From NCBI GenBank assembly GCA_034509425.1, contig JAVTVJ010000040.1, positions 7,641,001 to 7,705,000 on the forward strand: a stretch of DNA of 64,000 bases, written 5' to 3'. Shown here one piece after another: positions 23,161-35,456 of this stretch. How positions within the stretch are numbered: the first letter of the stretch is position 1; every line of letters starts with the position of its first letter. The translations under genes were made by a program, and so were the position numbers. The stretch is from Eopsaltria australis (lineage: Eukaryota > Chordata > Aves > Passeriformes > Petroicidae). The notes beneath the pieces are model-generated. The model searched no databases. It had not been told where the DNA came from and saw only the letters and a list, made by a program, of their open reading frames with translations.

Positions 23161-26142
23161 TTCCTATGACATTATCTTTTAAAGAATTTCTTTACCACTT
23201 TAGTATTTAATGTTAGGATTTACTAATCAATATTAGCATACTCCCTTGCAGCTAGAGTTTTGCTATAGTAAAAAACGTAACAACACTTTTCCCTTTGAAT
23301 GATAGTCTTTTCATATAGCCCTCTTGGACTTGTTTCTGTTTGAATCCATCTGTTTTAAATATGGAAGACCAAAGTAAAGTGGTGGGAGTTGAAAGGGTCA
23401 AACATTTACCTCATGCTACTTGGAAAGACCTCCTGACTCATTCAAAGATCACATTTGCATATTTTAGTGTTATACTATATTAATATGTCAACAGTCATGA
23501 CTTTTCAGTCATTTTCAATTCTTAACCTATAGTAGAAGTGGTTATTATCAGTTCCCATGTTTATTCCCTTTCCTATTTTTCCATTCAGCATGATCACTCA
23601 CCTCTTTCTGCATGGTGTCCTGAAATTTTCTTTTATTAGTGTGGTCCCAGTCTTATATCATCAGCAAACTTCACAGCCTGCTCCTACTTAACATTATTAA
23701 AACTTTATTGCATCATTAATACATATTTAAATAAGATTAGCTTAGGGAAGTTACACTGAGACTCAGGCTAAAAGACAGAAACAGGCTTAGGTGCTTTGTA
23801 CCTGTGGTCAAATCAGTTACTTTCAGTATCCATCCCAGTGTGGTGTACTCATATGTAAAAACATATATTCTATCAAAGAGAATAAATAATTAAATACTGT
23901 CTTTTTTAAAATGCTGATATTGAATATTTACTGAAGGCAGAACTTCTGTCCTGTAAGATATGCATAGATTTTTGTCCATAAGAAACAAAATTTTGGATTT
24001 TACTTCCCAATGTTTTAAAAATGAGTCCTTCTTATTTAATTTAAGGAAGTGTGATGGTTTCTCCTGAGATATAATGCAACCAAAAGAAAATGAAAAGTAT
24101 GTAGAAGATGAACTCTTTTAAATGAAGCTGAAAGCTTCAGTAGATTTTAATTAGAACTGCATGATAAGTTTTACATACAAAGCATATCCATTCAAATTTG
24201 GCTTTTGGCCAGTTCTGCAAAAGCAAAATAATATTAGGAACTATTTTTCAATGCACTTTTTTTTTCTTTTTCTGAGAAAAAAAAATTGACAGTTAATATG
24301 AAGTTTGTAAAAGCAAGTCCTATAACGAGCTATGCATTTTAGTTTGCTGTATTTTTTAAACTAGGCTGAAATTATATAGAAGGCTGAATACATTTATTAA
24401 AAGACTCTACCATTTCTGTTTGGTAACTGCTTTGTATGGCAAGTGCTCTATCATTTTTGTTTGGTAACTGCTGTTATCCCAGTCTAAAATTTGAGTTTGA
24501 TTTTAAAAGAAATACACATAGCAGTTGTTTTTTCACCGACAATTAACACCTCATTATCAGATATTCAAAACCACTGCCAACACAGAAGCCCAGTGTCTCT
24601 CAGTTTATTTTTAAATGCATTTCTAAGCATTTTTGCAGATGAAGTCATATTTCACTTTACGTAATGACAGGAATTACACAAAATGTCAACTCTCACTGAG
24701 TTGAAAATTCAGATATGCAAGTTCAGGATTGAAATATCAGGACTAGGGTTTTATAAAAATGTGACTCTTAGATTAATACATTGGTGTGCTTCAAATGGGG
24801 TGTCTCAGAAGTGATAATTTTTACCAATCCAGTATGAAAACAAGGTTCTTACTTGAGGGCATGAGTTGGAAATTTGGTATTCTTGGGACAGAATCTGTCT
24901 GATCTTCTTTTCTCCCCAGGATGACTGGTATCAAGCACTACTTATTCCACCAAAAGAATTTCATCTCACAAACAATTCCATTCACAAATGGGTAGGAAAG
25001 CTAAGCAGATCCTGTCTGTTGCATCAAGAAAGGCTGTTAGCATTAATGGCACAGTACACTTAGTTCATATCTGTCCACCTTTAGCTTTCAGTTCTGTGGT
25101 TTTTGAGAAGAGGGTTTTAGTGTGTGGTTTTGAGAGGTGGGTTTTGACACATATCCAGGGACATCTTGCTTACTATTTTGTATTTGCTCCTCTGTGTGAG
25201 GTAAGGTGCATTACAGAATGAAGAAAATTATCATATGTCTCTTATGTGAAAATTTAAAGTCCTCCAAAACCTTGGGAATCGCAATTTCTTATGTTTTGAC
25301 CATAAACTCAGGCTTTCATGTTTACTGTACACATACATTTTAATTTTGTTTTGCAAGACACTAACGATTCTATTCAAGCACACATTGATGTCTTATGGTC
25401 CTACCAACTGCTTCTCTTGCACAGTCCAGTAAAATTGCTTGTAGCTAAAGCCTAATTAGTATTAAATAGTGTATAAATACTTGTTCTGTGAAATGTGAAT
25501 ATCTGTAATATTCCTTACGTCATCAAATTATTGACTGATAAAACTTCTGTTTCTCTATGTAGGCTGATTGTAGCTCCTCAGTGCTTGGCATTATGATTTG
25601 CAATAGATGGTAGAGATGTCATCCTAGTCATCAAAAAGGCTCATCCAAGAGTTTGATCAGATAGATCTCTGCTTATTTATATCAAAAGTTTACATTAAAC
25701 TTAATTGCTGTAAGTCCCCACTTGGTGCATTTCACTTACCCTGAGGTACCTGAAGCTTTAATGGGAGGGTATTCATTTCATCTTTATTCTATTTTAAAAA
25801 ATATTTTGTCCATAAAGACACTTGGCATTGCATACTACAAATGTGATTTCTTTGCTTCCTAATTAAAAAGATTGATGGAAATTGTATATGTAAGGTCTTG
25901 GCCAGATTTAGGAAACTGCAGAAAATGTGAAAGCACCACACATGGTTACTCTACTGGAATTGTTCAAGCATTTTACACTAAAATGATAAAATAAAATAAG
26001 TCTCCAGAATTATAAAGGCTCATAGACACTGATGCAATCCAGTGCGAAATAAAGAGATTAAATATTGCTGGATGTCATTCTTACCTTTATATACACAATT
26101 CTTAACTTTATATACACTTTATATACATGCTACCCTGCCTAT
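23161..26142. other. probable intron, no confirmed feature
   Basis: No recognisable interspersed repeat. It contains the 41-bp tandem repeat at 24405-24472 and a plus-strand exon-like segment at 24920-24991 that I did not accept (see rejected items). Confidence 0.4.
24405..24472. repeat. partial tandem repeat, 41-bp period
   Basis: CTCTACCATTTCTGTTTGGT with its following AACTGC is repeated 41 bp later (from 24446) as CTCTATCATTTTTGTTTGGT plus AACTGC. The second copy is incomplete at about 27 bp. Confidence 0.85.
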
Positions 26143-26180
26143 TATGAGTAGCACCATTGAAATCAATGGTACAGTTTTGA
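26143..26180. repeat. decayed ancient amniote repeat core with palindrome
   Basis: GAGTAGCACCATTGAAATCA continues with ATGGTACAGTTTT. It resembles the AGTA-CCCATTGA-TTCAATGGGA core that recurs in reptile and bird genomes as an ancient dispersed element. It contains a perfect inverted repeat, ACCATTGA-AA-TCAATGGT, at 26153-26170. The family assignment rests on memory of that core only. Confidence 0.4.
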
Positions 26181-29100
26181 CATTATCCTAGAGAGACAAG
26201 AATTGATTCTTTACAGTTACATGGTTGTTAAAAATTATTCTATCCCTACAAAATTCTGTTTGTTTTACTATAAAACTGTATGTACCAATGCATTTTTTAT
26301 CATATTACAAAATAATGTCTGAAATACAGGTTCATGTTGGGTTTATTATTCCTTCCTTGGGAACCAAGTTTTATTTTGTCATGCCTTCCTGAAGATTTTA
26401 GCCCGTATTGGTACCATTATTTTTTATTACACATTATCTGTGCAGTTTACCAGTTGAGATAAAGGATGAAGGATGAAGAAGGGAATAGAAATTATAGAAA
26501 AGCAGCAGCAGCAGAGTGGCCACAGTATCTTTGCAGTTCTGTCAGATTTTTTCACCACATAATTTCATCACACTTTGCATACACTTTGCCTGTGGCTTTA
26601 GAGTTTATAAAAGCCCTAAAATGGAATTTACAGACTTCATAAAGCATGTAGCAGTTGTTGAAATTGTTTTTAAGCAGTGAAAGCAGATAAAATTTAAATT
26701 AGTTTTATTTTCCTTTACTGAACTTTTACTTTTCTCCACTACTACAACAAACATCTGGAAGAAATTAGAGCTGACTTCAAGGGAAAAAAGCCAACAAAAA
26801 CAACAACAAAGCCTGCTTCCCCAAACACAGTGTAAATAATTCTGTTGTGAGAAACATTCCTTGATGTGTACATTCTGGTGTGACAAATGAATGACAAATG
26901 TACGTGCTGGAGAGGAATATGTACATGGTTGTCATTATGAATGAACTGAGAATACAGATGTCATAAATTTGGAAAAAAAATAAAAAGAAGGTGACTTGGA
27001 AAAGTAATTTCCACCTTGATCCTATCTACTACTACAAATAGTAATAATGAAAGGGAAGTTAGGGTAGGATGATGGCAATTCATTAAATTATCTTTTTGCT
27101 CCCAGGCTGGAGATGTCTGCTATATATCTATAATTTTTAGGACTGTGTAATTTTATCTTTTCAATTAATTAATGACTCACCAAGGCATTTGATTGGAAAT
27201 ACCTTATAGGTTGGAATTGTGAGATTGCTCTATATGTAAGATTTTTGCAATACTATTTTGTCCTATATTTTATAAGCAACGTTTTTAAAAACAGCATCTG
27301 GAGGAAGTAATTGTCTTTCCAATACTTCATTAGCACAGAAATTTCCCTATATTCCCCTTTTCCTTCCCTTTGTTTCTCATTTTCTCTCTCATAGTCTGCC
27401 TGCCCTTGATACAGCAAAACCACTGAAAAAATGGGAATGAAACTCCTAAATATTTTTAATACTGTCCTCTCTGTCCTTACTGTGGAGTGAAAAAATTATG
27501 ATTAGCATTGTCAATGGCTCCAGTTCTACCAAAGGAAAGAACACAGGTTAGACTGGAAAGGAAGAAAATCCTCATTTCTTTAATAGTCATGGTAAGATAT
27601 CAGGGCTATATTGTAAAGAAATCTTAACTTTAACCCCATGTTTCTGCACTGCTGTGATGGCCCAGATATTTTCCAAGTCAACTTTGACAAGCCAGTCAGA
27701 AGCTCATCCTACAGCTTCAGTTCATTATGGTCTTGCTAAATTTTCTCCTTTTCCACTGTTAAATGAGCACAACCTGAAGTCATAAATTTAGCTGTAAATA
27801 AAATAAAGATAAGCAGCTCTATGTGGGTATGCAGGGAAAAGGCTCCTTACCAGAGAGTGCTTTACGAGAACTGGACTGGTAGCTATAGGCAACTTGTGGA
27901 TGATGATTTCATATCATAGTATTGGGCATTTTTTATCTGCAAAGACCCTGCTCAAACTCTTAGTCTTAAAAAACATATGTTCAGGATATTTTCAGATATG
28001 GGTAAGAGAAAGCTTTTGTGATTTGAAAACAACTGCAGTGGGTAGACATTCCGGTCACACATTTCCTCTTTTGGGGGATATTCATATGACATAGGCAAAC
28101 AGGCTGCTGTTGTCCAGTGCTAACCCACAGTGCTATTCAACACAGCCCATGATGGTAATGGCTACTTGGTTCACCTCCTTTAATCTACCGGACTAGTAAT
28201 TTTATTCTGGTGATTCATTATTTCCTAAAATGTTAGGAATTAGTAATTTAAGAGATTAAGTGGGTGTACACTAAAGATTCAATCACAGAAGAATCTTGGT
28301 TTAAAGCCTTATTTAAACCTCACATAATCAAAGTGAATATTCAGTGATTTACTGCAGCTTTAATCTGTGCTGTTATATCTGTGATTCAGCATGACACTAC
28401 AGCTTTCATTTTTTCTGTTTTCCATCTAAGTCTTTGAAGGATAGCTTCTGCTATTCAGTGCAGTATTTGGACTTACTGGGGAGATTTTGAGTAGGAATGT
28501 CAGAGGATCTTCTTTTTAAGCTTTGAGATTTCTTCCCTCTGTCAGTGTGAAGACAGACCTTTAGTTTCTCTTTGTGCCTTAATTTATGTACAAAGCAGAC
28601 CTACACAAAATGAAGGACTATGCGGAAATGTAATGCTATATTTAGATAAGACATTTATTCTATGCAAGAGGTTCTACACTCTCAAACATCTTCAGATCAG
28701 GTGATATTTAATGTGTTAAGCCTCAAAATGAAAGACATCTTTGCAAGTACTGCACTGCAGTCAAAAGCAGATAAGCATCTAAATATAACAGCACTCCTGG
28801 TGTCTAGAGAATCCTCAGAAAATTGATAGGCAATGGGGTTCCAGGATATCAGTTCCAAGGACTTCGGTGAACTGAATTAATACTGTTGTTGGTCTCGAGG
28901 AATGCTCTTCTTTGGGGATGCTTTCCTATCTGTAAAGAGCAGATGAATAAAGATCTTGTCTTTCATAGCAAATAAATCAATATGCAAATATCTTGAATAT
29001 ATTAAAATAATGTGACTATATGGACAAGTCATGCAGATAGCTGGAGTGCTGATAGGTTATCTGTAGGAAGAGCTTTCATTTAAAAATATAAAAAGGCCTT

Positions 29101-29311
29101 AATGCTCTTTACAGATATCACTATAAATGATGAACAGGAAAAACAGCAAAAGCTTTGTTCAGGTCAATAAGACTGTATTTTATCAAACTTTATTACGAGT
29201 GAAGACACATCCATTTCAGAGCTGATAATAAAGCTGTTTTATTGAAAAAGAGGCAGTTTAAAATTGGTGTTTCTCATTCCTTTTTTTTTTTCCTTTGGCT
29301 GAGTAAATCAG
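26181..29311. other. probable intron, one candidate exon
   Basis: Anonymous AT-rich sequence with no recognised interspersed repeat. The minus-strand segment 27481-27552 has strong splice signals and is treated as a finding. Confidence 0.4.
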
Positions 29312-29340
29312 AATCACTAGCAGCATAGCTGCTAGTGATT
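29312..29340. repeat. perfect 12-bp inverted repeat (hairpin)
   Basis: AATCACTAGCAG, a five-base loop (CATAG), then CTGCTAGTGATT. The arms match perfectly and extend by a G-T and an A-T pair. The right arm runs into a T-rich stretch (TTTTTTTCT). A transcript would form a short stable stem-loop. It is not preceded by any promoter-like box I can recognise. Confidence 0.85.
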
Positions 29341-32300
29341 TTTTTCTAATAAAGGTTGCTTGCATTGATGGGAAACAAAGCTGCCTTTCTGTCATCACAC
29401 AGCTCAAAAGATGGATTTTTCATGTAACATAAGACTAAAAGCAATTACATGGGTCACCAATGAAAGCTGATATGAAATTTCTATTCAACCTTCTAAAAAA
29501 GGCTACCTGGGAAATGAAACAGATAATGGGGAAAGGCTGAGTAGTTTTGTTCAAGCCAAACCATCACTCTTAGAGTCTTTATTTTCTGATTTAAAGCATG
29601 AAACTCTGTTATAAGTTTTTAAGAGATTTAAAGCTTCTTAGAAAGTTAATCAGACTCTTTTTTTTTTACAGAATAGCAATATATAACTGGTATTTATATC
29701 ACAGCAGTATTTAACTGTTTTTTACTACCCATAATCTGTCAAAAAGAAAATGCTTGGCAATCAACCCTAGAGGAGTCCTGAATTCATACAGACATTACAG
29801 CTTTTCTATCTACCAGCTTGAGAGATAGATGTGCCCAGTTTGTTGTTCTCCACTTTTCCTCCATATGGAATTGCAACTGTGGGACTGGCCAGAAGGGTCA
29901 ATAACCCATTCTCATATAAAAGAGTATGTGTATTTAACATATTAGTTTTTTGTCTAATGATATCATCTCTTTTCTATGTGGCTTTCAATCTTCATTTACA
30001 GTTGTTTTTTGCTCTTCTCATTTTCTTTTCATTTCTCCTTGAATTTAGTGGATTAAATTTAAAAGAGGGAGAATGCTGGGATTTTGTCTGTCTGGGATTT
30101 TGTCTGTCCAAGATGTTTGTTGAATAAAGTTTTGCCATATTAAATACATTTAAATTAATGTAAGCAAGCTGATTGATTTCATGTTTCGAATAGCTTTGAT
30201 GAAAAGACAGTGAGAAATTTGTGCATATAACAAAAGGCACCCTTTCTGCACCTCATCTGTAATCTGCCTATTTGCATCTGAAAAATATATTGGCATGAAA
30301 AAATGCTATTGTGTAACTGGCACTATGTAATGGAGAAATGACAGACAATGTGAAACAGGGCAAAGAAAATTTCCCTCGTAAAAATGAATTAAAAAATCAG
30401 GATTATAGAGGGCATCAAGAGGACATCTCTGGCACTGTGGTGCCAGAAGAGCAAAAATATTTCAAATAGAACTATTATTTAGTTTCAAAAAAGAAGTAAA
30501 TGTTACTGACTATTGTTTTTCAGAAATGTGTATCAAAATAGAAAATCCCAACTCAGTATTATTATTTACTGAGTACACAATTGGTCAGAGCAATTAAATT
30601 CAAGTGCTCTTGGAGCCTTCACAACAGCTTTTTTCTTCTGTTAGCTCATTTTAATTTTTTCAATACTTTAATTTCCTTAAAACTTCCTAGAAACAAATAA
30701 ATCACTTCCTTAATGTCACTTTGCCATACAATCAATCACATCTGTTAAATAATGTTAAGAAATTATGAAAGATAGACTATTCAGTGATAATATGGAAATG
30801 TAATAAAGAAGAGAATCACTGTGTGAACATTTCTTATGAAGGATTCTGACAGGCTCTTGAAAAAGGGATAGAGTTGGTTCCTGACTATTTTTAGAGAAGA
30901 GTAATTTCCCTAATAAGACATGTTAGTTATATCTTTGTCAGAGATTTCATAATTGAAATTTCATTTGTTTTCCTTGGTAGAATATGGTATCATGATATCA
31001 GAAACATAAAAACATTTTTTAAAGTGGTCAAGGTTAATACTGCAACTGATAACAGATGTGGTTGTACTGCAATATTTCTATTCATCAGGAAGCACAGGAG
31101 ATCTGAGAAAAACCCTTAAGGTTTTCAAAGCCACAAAGAATTGTGAGTATCCAAAGGCACAGAATAGGTGCCTAATTGAATCTAGCAACTCAACAGTAAA
31201 AGTACTAAATAATTATTCAAGCAGAGAAAGCATGCAGAAATTATTGTGTCTTTATTTATCTTTTAGGTACATTTAGGATGCTCAAAACATATGATGCTGT
31301 GCAACTGCCAGCTAACAGCTGTCCCACAGTTCTTCCCCCCTGATTTTTACTCCTTCCTTGCAAACAGCTCAGAAAGCATGGAGATCAGTAGGCTGACTCC
31401 TAAGGAGGTCCTAGACACACTAGGTGGCTGGCCACTGTGCTGGTCCTAGTGTATGACACGACAGGGAAGGGCAGCTCACAGGGAAGGGGAGTTCAAGAAA
31501 AATCAAGAAGTATCTTCATTATCAGTGTGATCAGTCCATGGTATCAGAGTTATCACAAGGTAAATAAGTTACAGTATCATTATTCCTCCATCAAAAATTC
31601 CATCTGAATTTTTTCAGCTTGTATTACAAGCAGGAACTGTACTATCAAAGAGAATCAGAGTTCTAGAGAGGCCTTGGTTGCATCCTCAACTGAGGGGCAA
31701 TCAGGTTCTGAACTGAATATACCTGTTACTAATACTGAAATCTAAGATCAAGTTCAATTCATTATTTCTGCTAGGCACTAAGGGAATTATCTGAGGAAAG
31801 AATTTGTCCTTTATTACTGATGCAGACCCCTTAATGGCCAGATGTCAGCACTGATTCGATATAACTCACAGTTTTTCCCTGAATAAAAGGTGTGATTGAT
31901 AAATTAAAGAAGTGAATGTGTACAATGAATATAATGCCCACACCCCTCAGAGGAGTCAGAGTGTAGTTCTGCTGTATGATTCATTATTTTTGGTTCTTTT
32001 GTGCTTTTCTTTAAGGAATGTCTCCACTGGTCTTACATCTGTTATGTAGTCATGAACTTGCAATAGCAAGAAGTAGTATAAAATAGATTACTCTTATTTG
32101 AATGCTCACTGCATTCAAATAAAGTTTTATAACTATAAAATCTAGTGGACATATTTCTATGACTGTATAATTTGTTCTTTTATTGTAGTGAAGATACTTA
32201 TGCCTAAATATTTGGGACCTAAGGGAAAACCTAACTTCAAAGGTGCATCATGATTACTGGAGAAATACCTGTCTGAACAAAGTGAAGCACAAATATTAAG

Positions 32301-34843
32301 CTGAATAAAATAATTCCTATTTCAATTCATAAAGATAGGATAAACAAATGCAGTTCTCTAAATATGCCATTTGAAGCACCCTGTAGTAGCTGAGCCTCCT
32401 GCATGGGATGAGAAAAACCCTGTGTCCTTTGGAGGCATAAGAAGAAAACAGGGGAATGTTGTAATGCATCAAAACCAGTATGAGATTGTTATGTTTAGGC
32501 AATGAAATGTTGTTCTCTGTCAGATACAGCTGAGGGAACAATTCAGCTGATCAAATGCTATTGTCTGCTGAAGCATTAGTTGGATCATTCTGATTCCTTT
32601 GACGAGACCTCTGTCAGCAGGCAGGGCTTGAATATTTACCTCGTATGGAGATACCCAGAGATACCATGATGACAGTATCTCTGTCTGAAGTTGAGTCCCT
32701 TCTGGCACTCAGGTTCACTGACAAAGAGATCCAAAGAGATTCTTGGCTTTTAGTACTGTGGTTTTCAGTGCATTTATATGCTGACAGACATTTAGATTAT
32801 TTTTCTTATTGTTATTGTATAATACCATACCTGTAAAATAGCAATTTTGCTGCAAGATGCTTTTATAGCTATGGTTGTGAAAGAGTGTTTTTTTCCTCGT
32901 TACATGCCATTACCTTCTTACGTGCATAATTTTCATCACTTCAACTGTAAGTTTTCAGATTTGAGACATTGATGAGACAATCATTTTGGGGCAATTACCT
33001 GATCTTTCTTTTTATGTCCTTGATTCTTACACAATGAGGAACTGCAGTGAGAGTTCCCTATTACCTTTTCCACATCTTTCTTGAGTTTGAAAAGACATAA
33101 TTACAAACACTTTGAAGTGAAAGCATGGACATAATTGTACAAAATGCTGTTCAGCTGTTGGCTATTCATTCTTTACAGCTCATATCCTCTGTTTGTATGG
33201 AATTAAGACTAAATTGTGCAGGTGTTTTCCTGAAAGAGTTAATGTCTCTGAAGACCAGGTGAGGATAGTGTGTAACAATAAAAACATTATAAATTTTGAA
33301 GCATTTTGTTCAACAGCATCAGTGATAAACAATAGGAAATGATAGCATAGAACCCTGTAGTAGCTTATCACCTTGCCCTAGAAATAGGATATCTAAGATT
33401 CAGATAAAAGCATAGATTTTCTTCCACACAGGATGTTCATATCACAAGGCTATAGCCCCAGTCTGCAAAGAAAATGGAGGGTGAGATATTGACTTTTCTG
33501 TCCTTCTTTAATGCTGTATAGAGGGAGAAATTTTTGCTTCTCCAGGTACTGACTTCATTGTGAATAAAATATTTTCTATATTAAGGCTTTAAAAGGGTAA
33601 AAGAAGTAGATCTACAACAGACTTTACTATACAAAAAGAAGGCAAATGTATGCCTAAATCCAAAATGCAGAAAATGTACACCTTAATACAATACTGCATT
33701 ATCCAGAAGATGTTTAATTTTTTACCTAGAAATTTCCTGCTTATTTGCAATTTGTCTTTCTTTGGTGTGTCCTTAGGCATGCCCAGTGGTTACAGTGCAG
33801 AAGAACTTGATACTGGTATCATCCCTGAGTGTAAATCCCAGCAAGATTTACAAAATAGGCATGTTTACCTTGATTCTCACTCACTGGAATGAGGATTTGG
33901 TGCACGTGGACTCTGGTAGCAGCTGGATCTGCTGTGTGAGTGGGGAAGTATCTGCCAAAGGCAGGTCTGACATGGGTGTGATGTGTGGGCAGGTGTTTCC
34001 ACAGGTTGTCTGCCTGGAAAATTACATGACAGTATGCCAGGCTGCAGAAAGACAGTGAAGAGCTCCATTACCTCTAGTGTTTAACAGATGTATTGGCTAG
34101 AGGAAAAACATAGTTGTGCATTGTAAAATTATGAGATGCGGACATTTCGAAAATAAATTGAGATACCAGAAAGTTTGATATTCACCTTTTGACTGCTATT
34201 CTTCTTGAGGAGTTCAAGAGAATAGCTATTCCCAAAGAAAGTGTATGAGGACAGATCACAAAATTTGCTAGTTCTGCTCTGGTCTTTGCAATGGCTGAGT
34301 TGTTCAAGCTGAGGTGGAGGAAACCTGTACAAAATCATGTCCAGTGATGCTTGGGACATCTGAGAGTGAAAAAGCAGGGCAATGTAAAGGATATAGATAC
34401 ATTCAAGGAAAGACAACATATGAATAAACCTGCTTCTCTGTTTTTGAGGTTATTATATGTGTGTAAACAAGGTTTTAAAATGCCCTGAAAAACAATACTA
34501 ATATAATCTTGAGGTTTCTGCCTTGAAACAGCTACTATTAATGAGTACCCAAGGGTTCCATTCCTTTTTCCATTTGATGTGTGGCTCATTCAGCATTAAC
34601 ATAATTATTTTAAAACAAATCTATTTATTTCATAATCTATTTATACTAAACACCACTTTTTGCTTATATAATAAAAATTATAATAGACTGAGTTTTACTC
34701 TTCTGTCAATGTTCACAAAGCTGATCACTGATGGGATAATATTTTGTACTATTATGGTTGCCAGTAATGTAACAAGAGGAGAAGTCATTGCTAAAGTTTT
34801 ACAGCTTTGCTATGCAGTCTCACTCAGAAACTTTTTTGGTATC
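29341..34843. other. probable intron, one candidate exon
   Basis: No recognised interspersed repeat. It holds the 16-bp tandem repeat at 30076-30107 and a minus-strand exon-like segment at 31723-31790 (see findings). The rest is anonymous. Confidence 0.4.
30076..30107. repeat. perfect tandem repeat, 16 bp x2
   Basis: CTGGGATTTTGTCTGT occurs twice head to tail with no mismatch. Confidence 0.95.
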
Positions 34844-35456
34844 TGTCATGGTTTAAGACCAGCTGGAAATTAAGGTTCAGGCAGCTTCTCCCTCAATACC
34901 CCTGTCTCCCTGCCACCCTGGTGGAATGGGGAGAAAAATCAAAATAAAACTTGGAAGTTGATATAACAGTTTAAAAATAGAGAAGAAAGTAAAATACAGT
35001 AAAAATGGTTAATAATAATTATAGTAATAAAATTATTATTATTATTATTAATAATTATGTAATGTTAAAAAAAAGCCACAACAAATGATGCATAATACAT
35101 TTTCTCACCACTCACTGACCAATGCCAGACTCTCCTCCCTTAGTGTAGCTCAGCCCCCCTTTCAAATGGCTTCCCTCAGTTTATGTACTGGGCATGACAC
35201 TCTATGGTTTGGAATATCCCTTTGGCCAGTTTGGGACATCTCTCCTGGCAATGCTCTCTCCCAACTTTCTTTTGTGCACCTCCTCATTTGCAGAACCACG
35301 AGACCAGAAAAAGGGTTCTTGTTATAGGATAAGCACAGCTTAGCAAAATGCAAAACCTCAAAGTATTATCGACACCATTTTCATTCCAAGTCCAAAACAC
35401 AATACTGTAACAGCTACTGAGATGAAAATTACTCTATTCCAGCTGAAACCAGGACA
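34844..35456 (-). mobile_element. solo LTR, avian ERVL-like endogenous retrovirus
   Basis: The 613-bp block begins TGTCATGGTTTAAGACCAGC and ends ACCAGGACA on the plus strand, so it has the TG...CA termini of an LTR. Read on the minus strand it starts TGTCCTGGTTTCAGCTGGAA, the familiar start of a common bird ERVL-type LTR. It carries the GGGATATTCCA block just before a weak TATA-like ACATAAA, and an AAACTGTT block near where the polyadenylation site sits. Flanks are GTATC (34839-34843) and ATATC (35457-35461), a 5-bp target duplication with one transition, as expected for ERVL. No gag, pol or env is next to it, so recombination has left a solo LTR. An ATT-rich expansion (about 35010-35055) is internal. 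Confidence 0.88.

Noticed and set aside
24920..24991. Plus-strand 72-bp segment with a good acceptor (CTTTTCTCCCCAG), an open phase-0 frame starting DDWYQALLIPP and a GTAGGA donor
   Set aside because: It lies on the opposite strand from the supported terminal exon and has no partner exon in a compatible phase nearby. Segments of this quality arise by chance every few kb.
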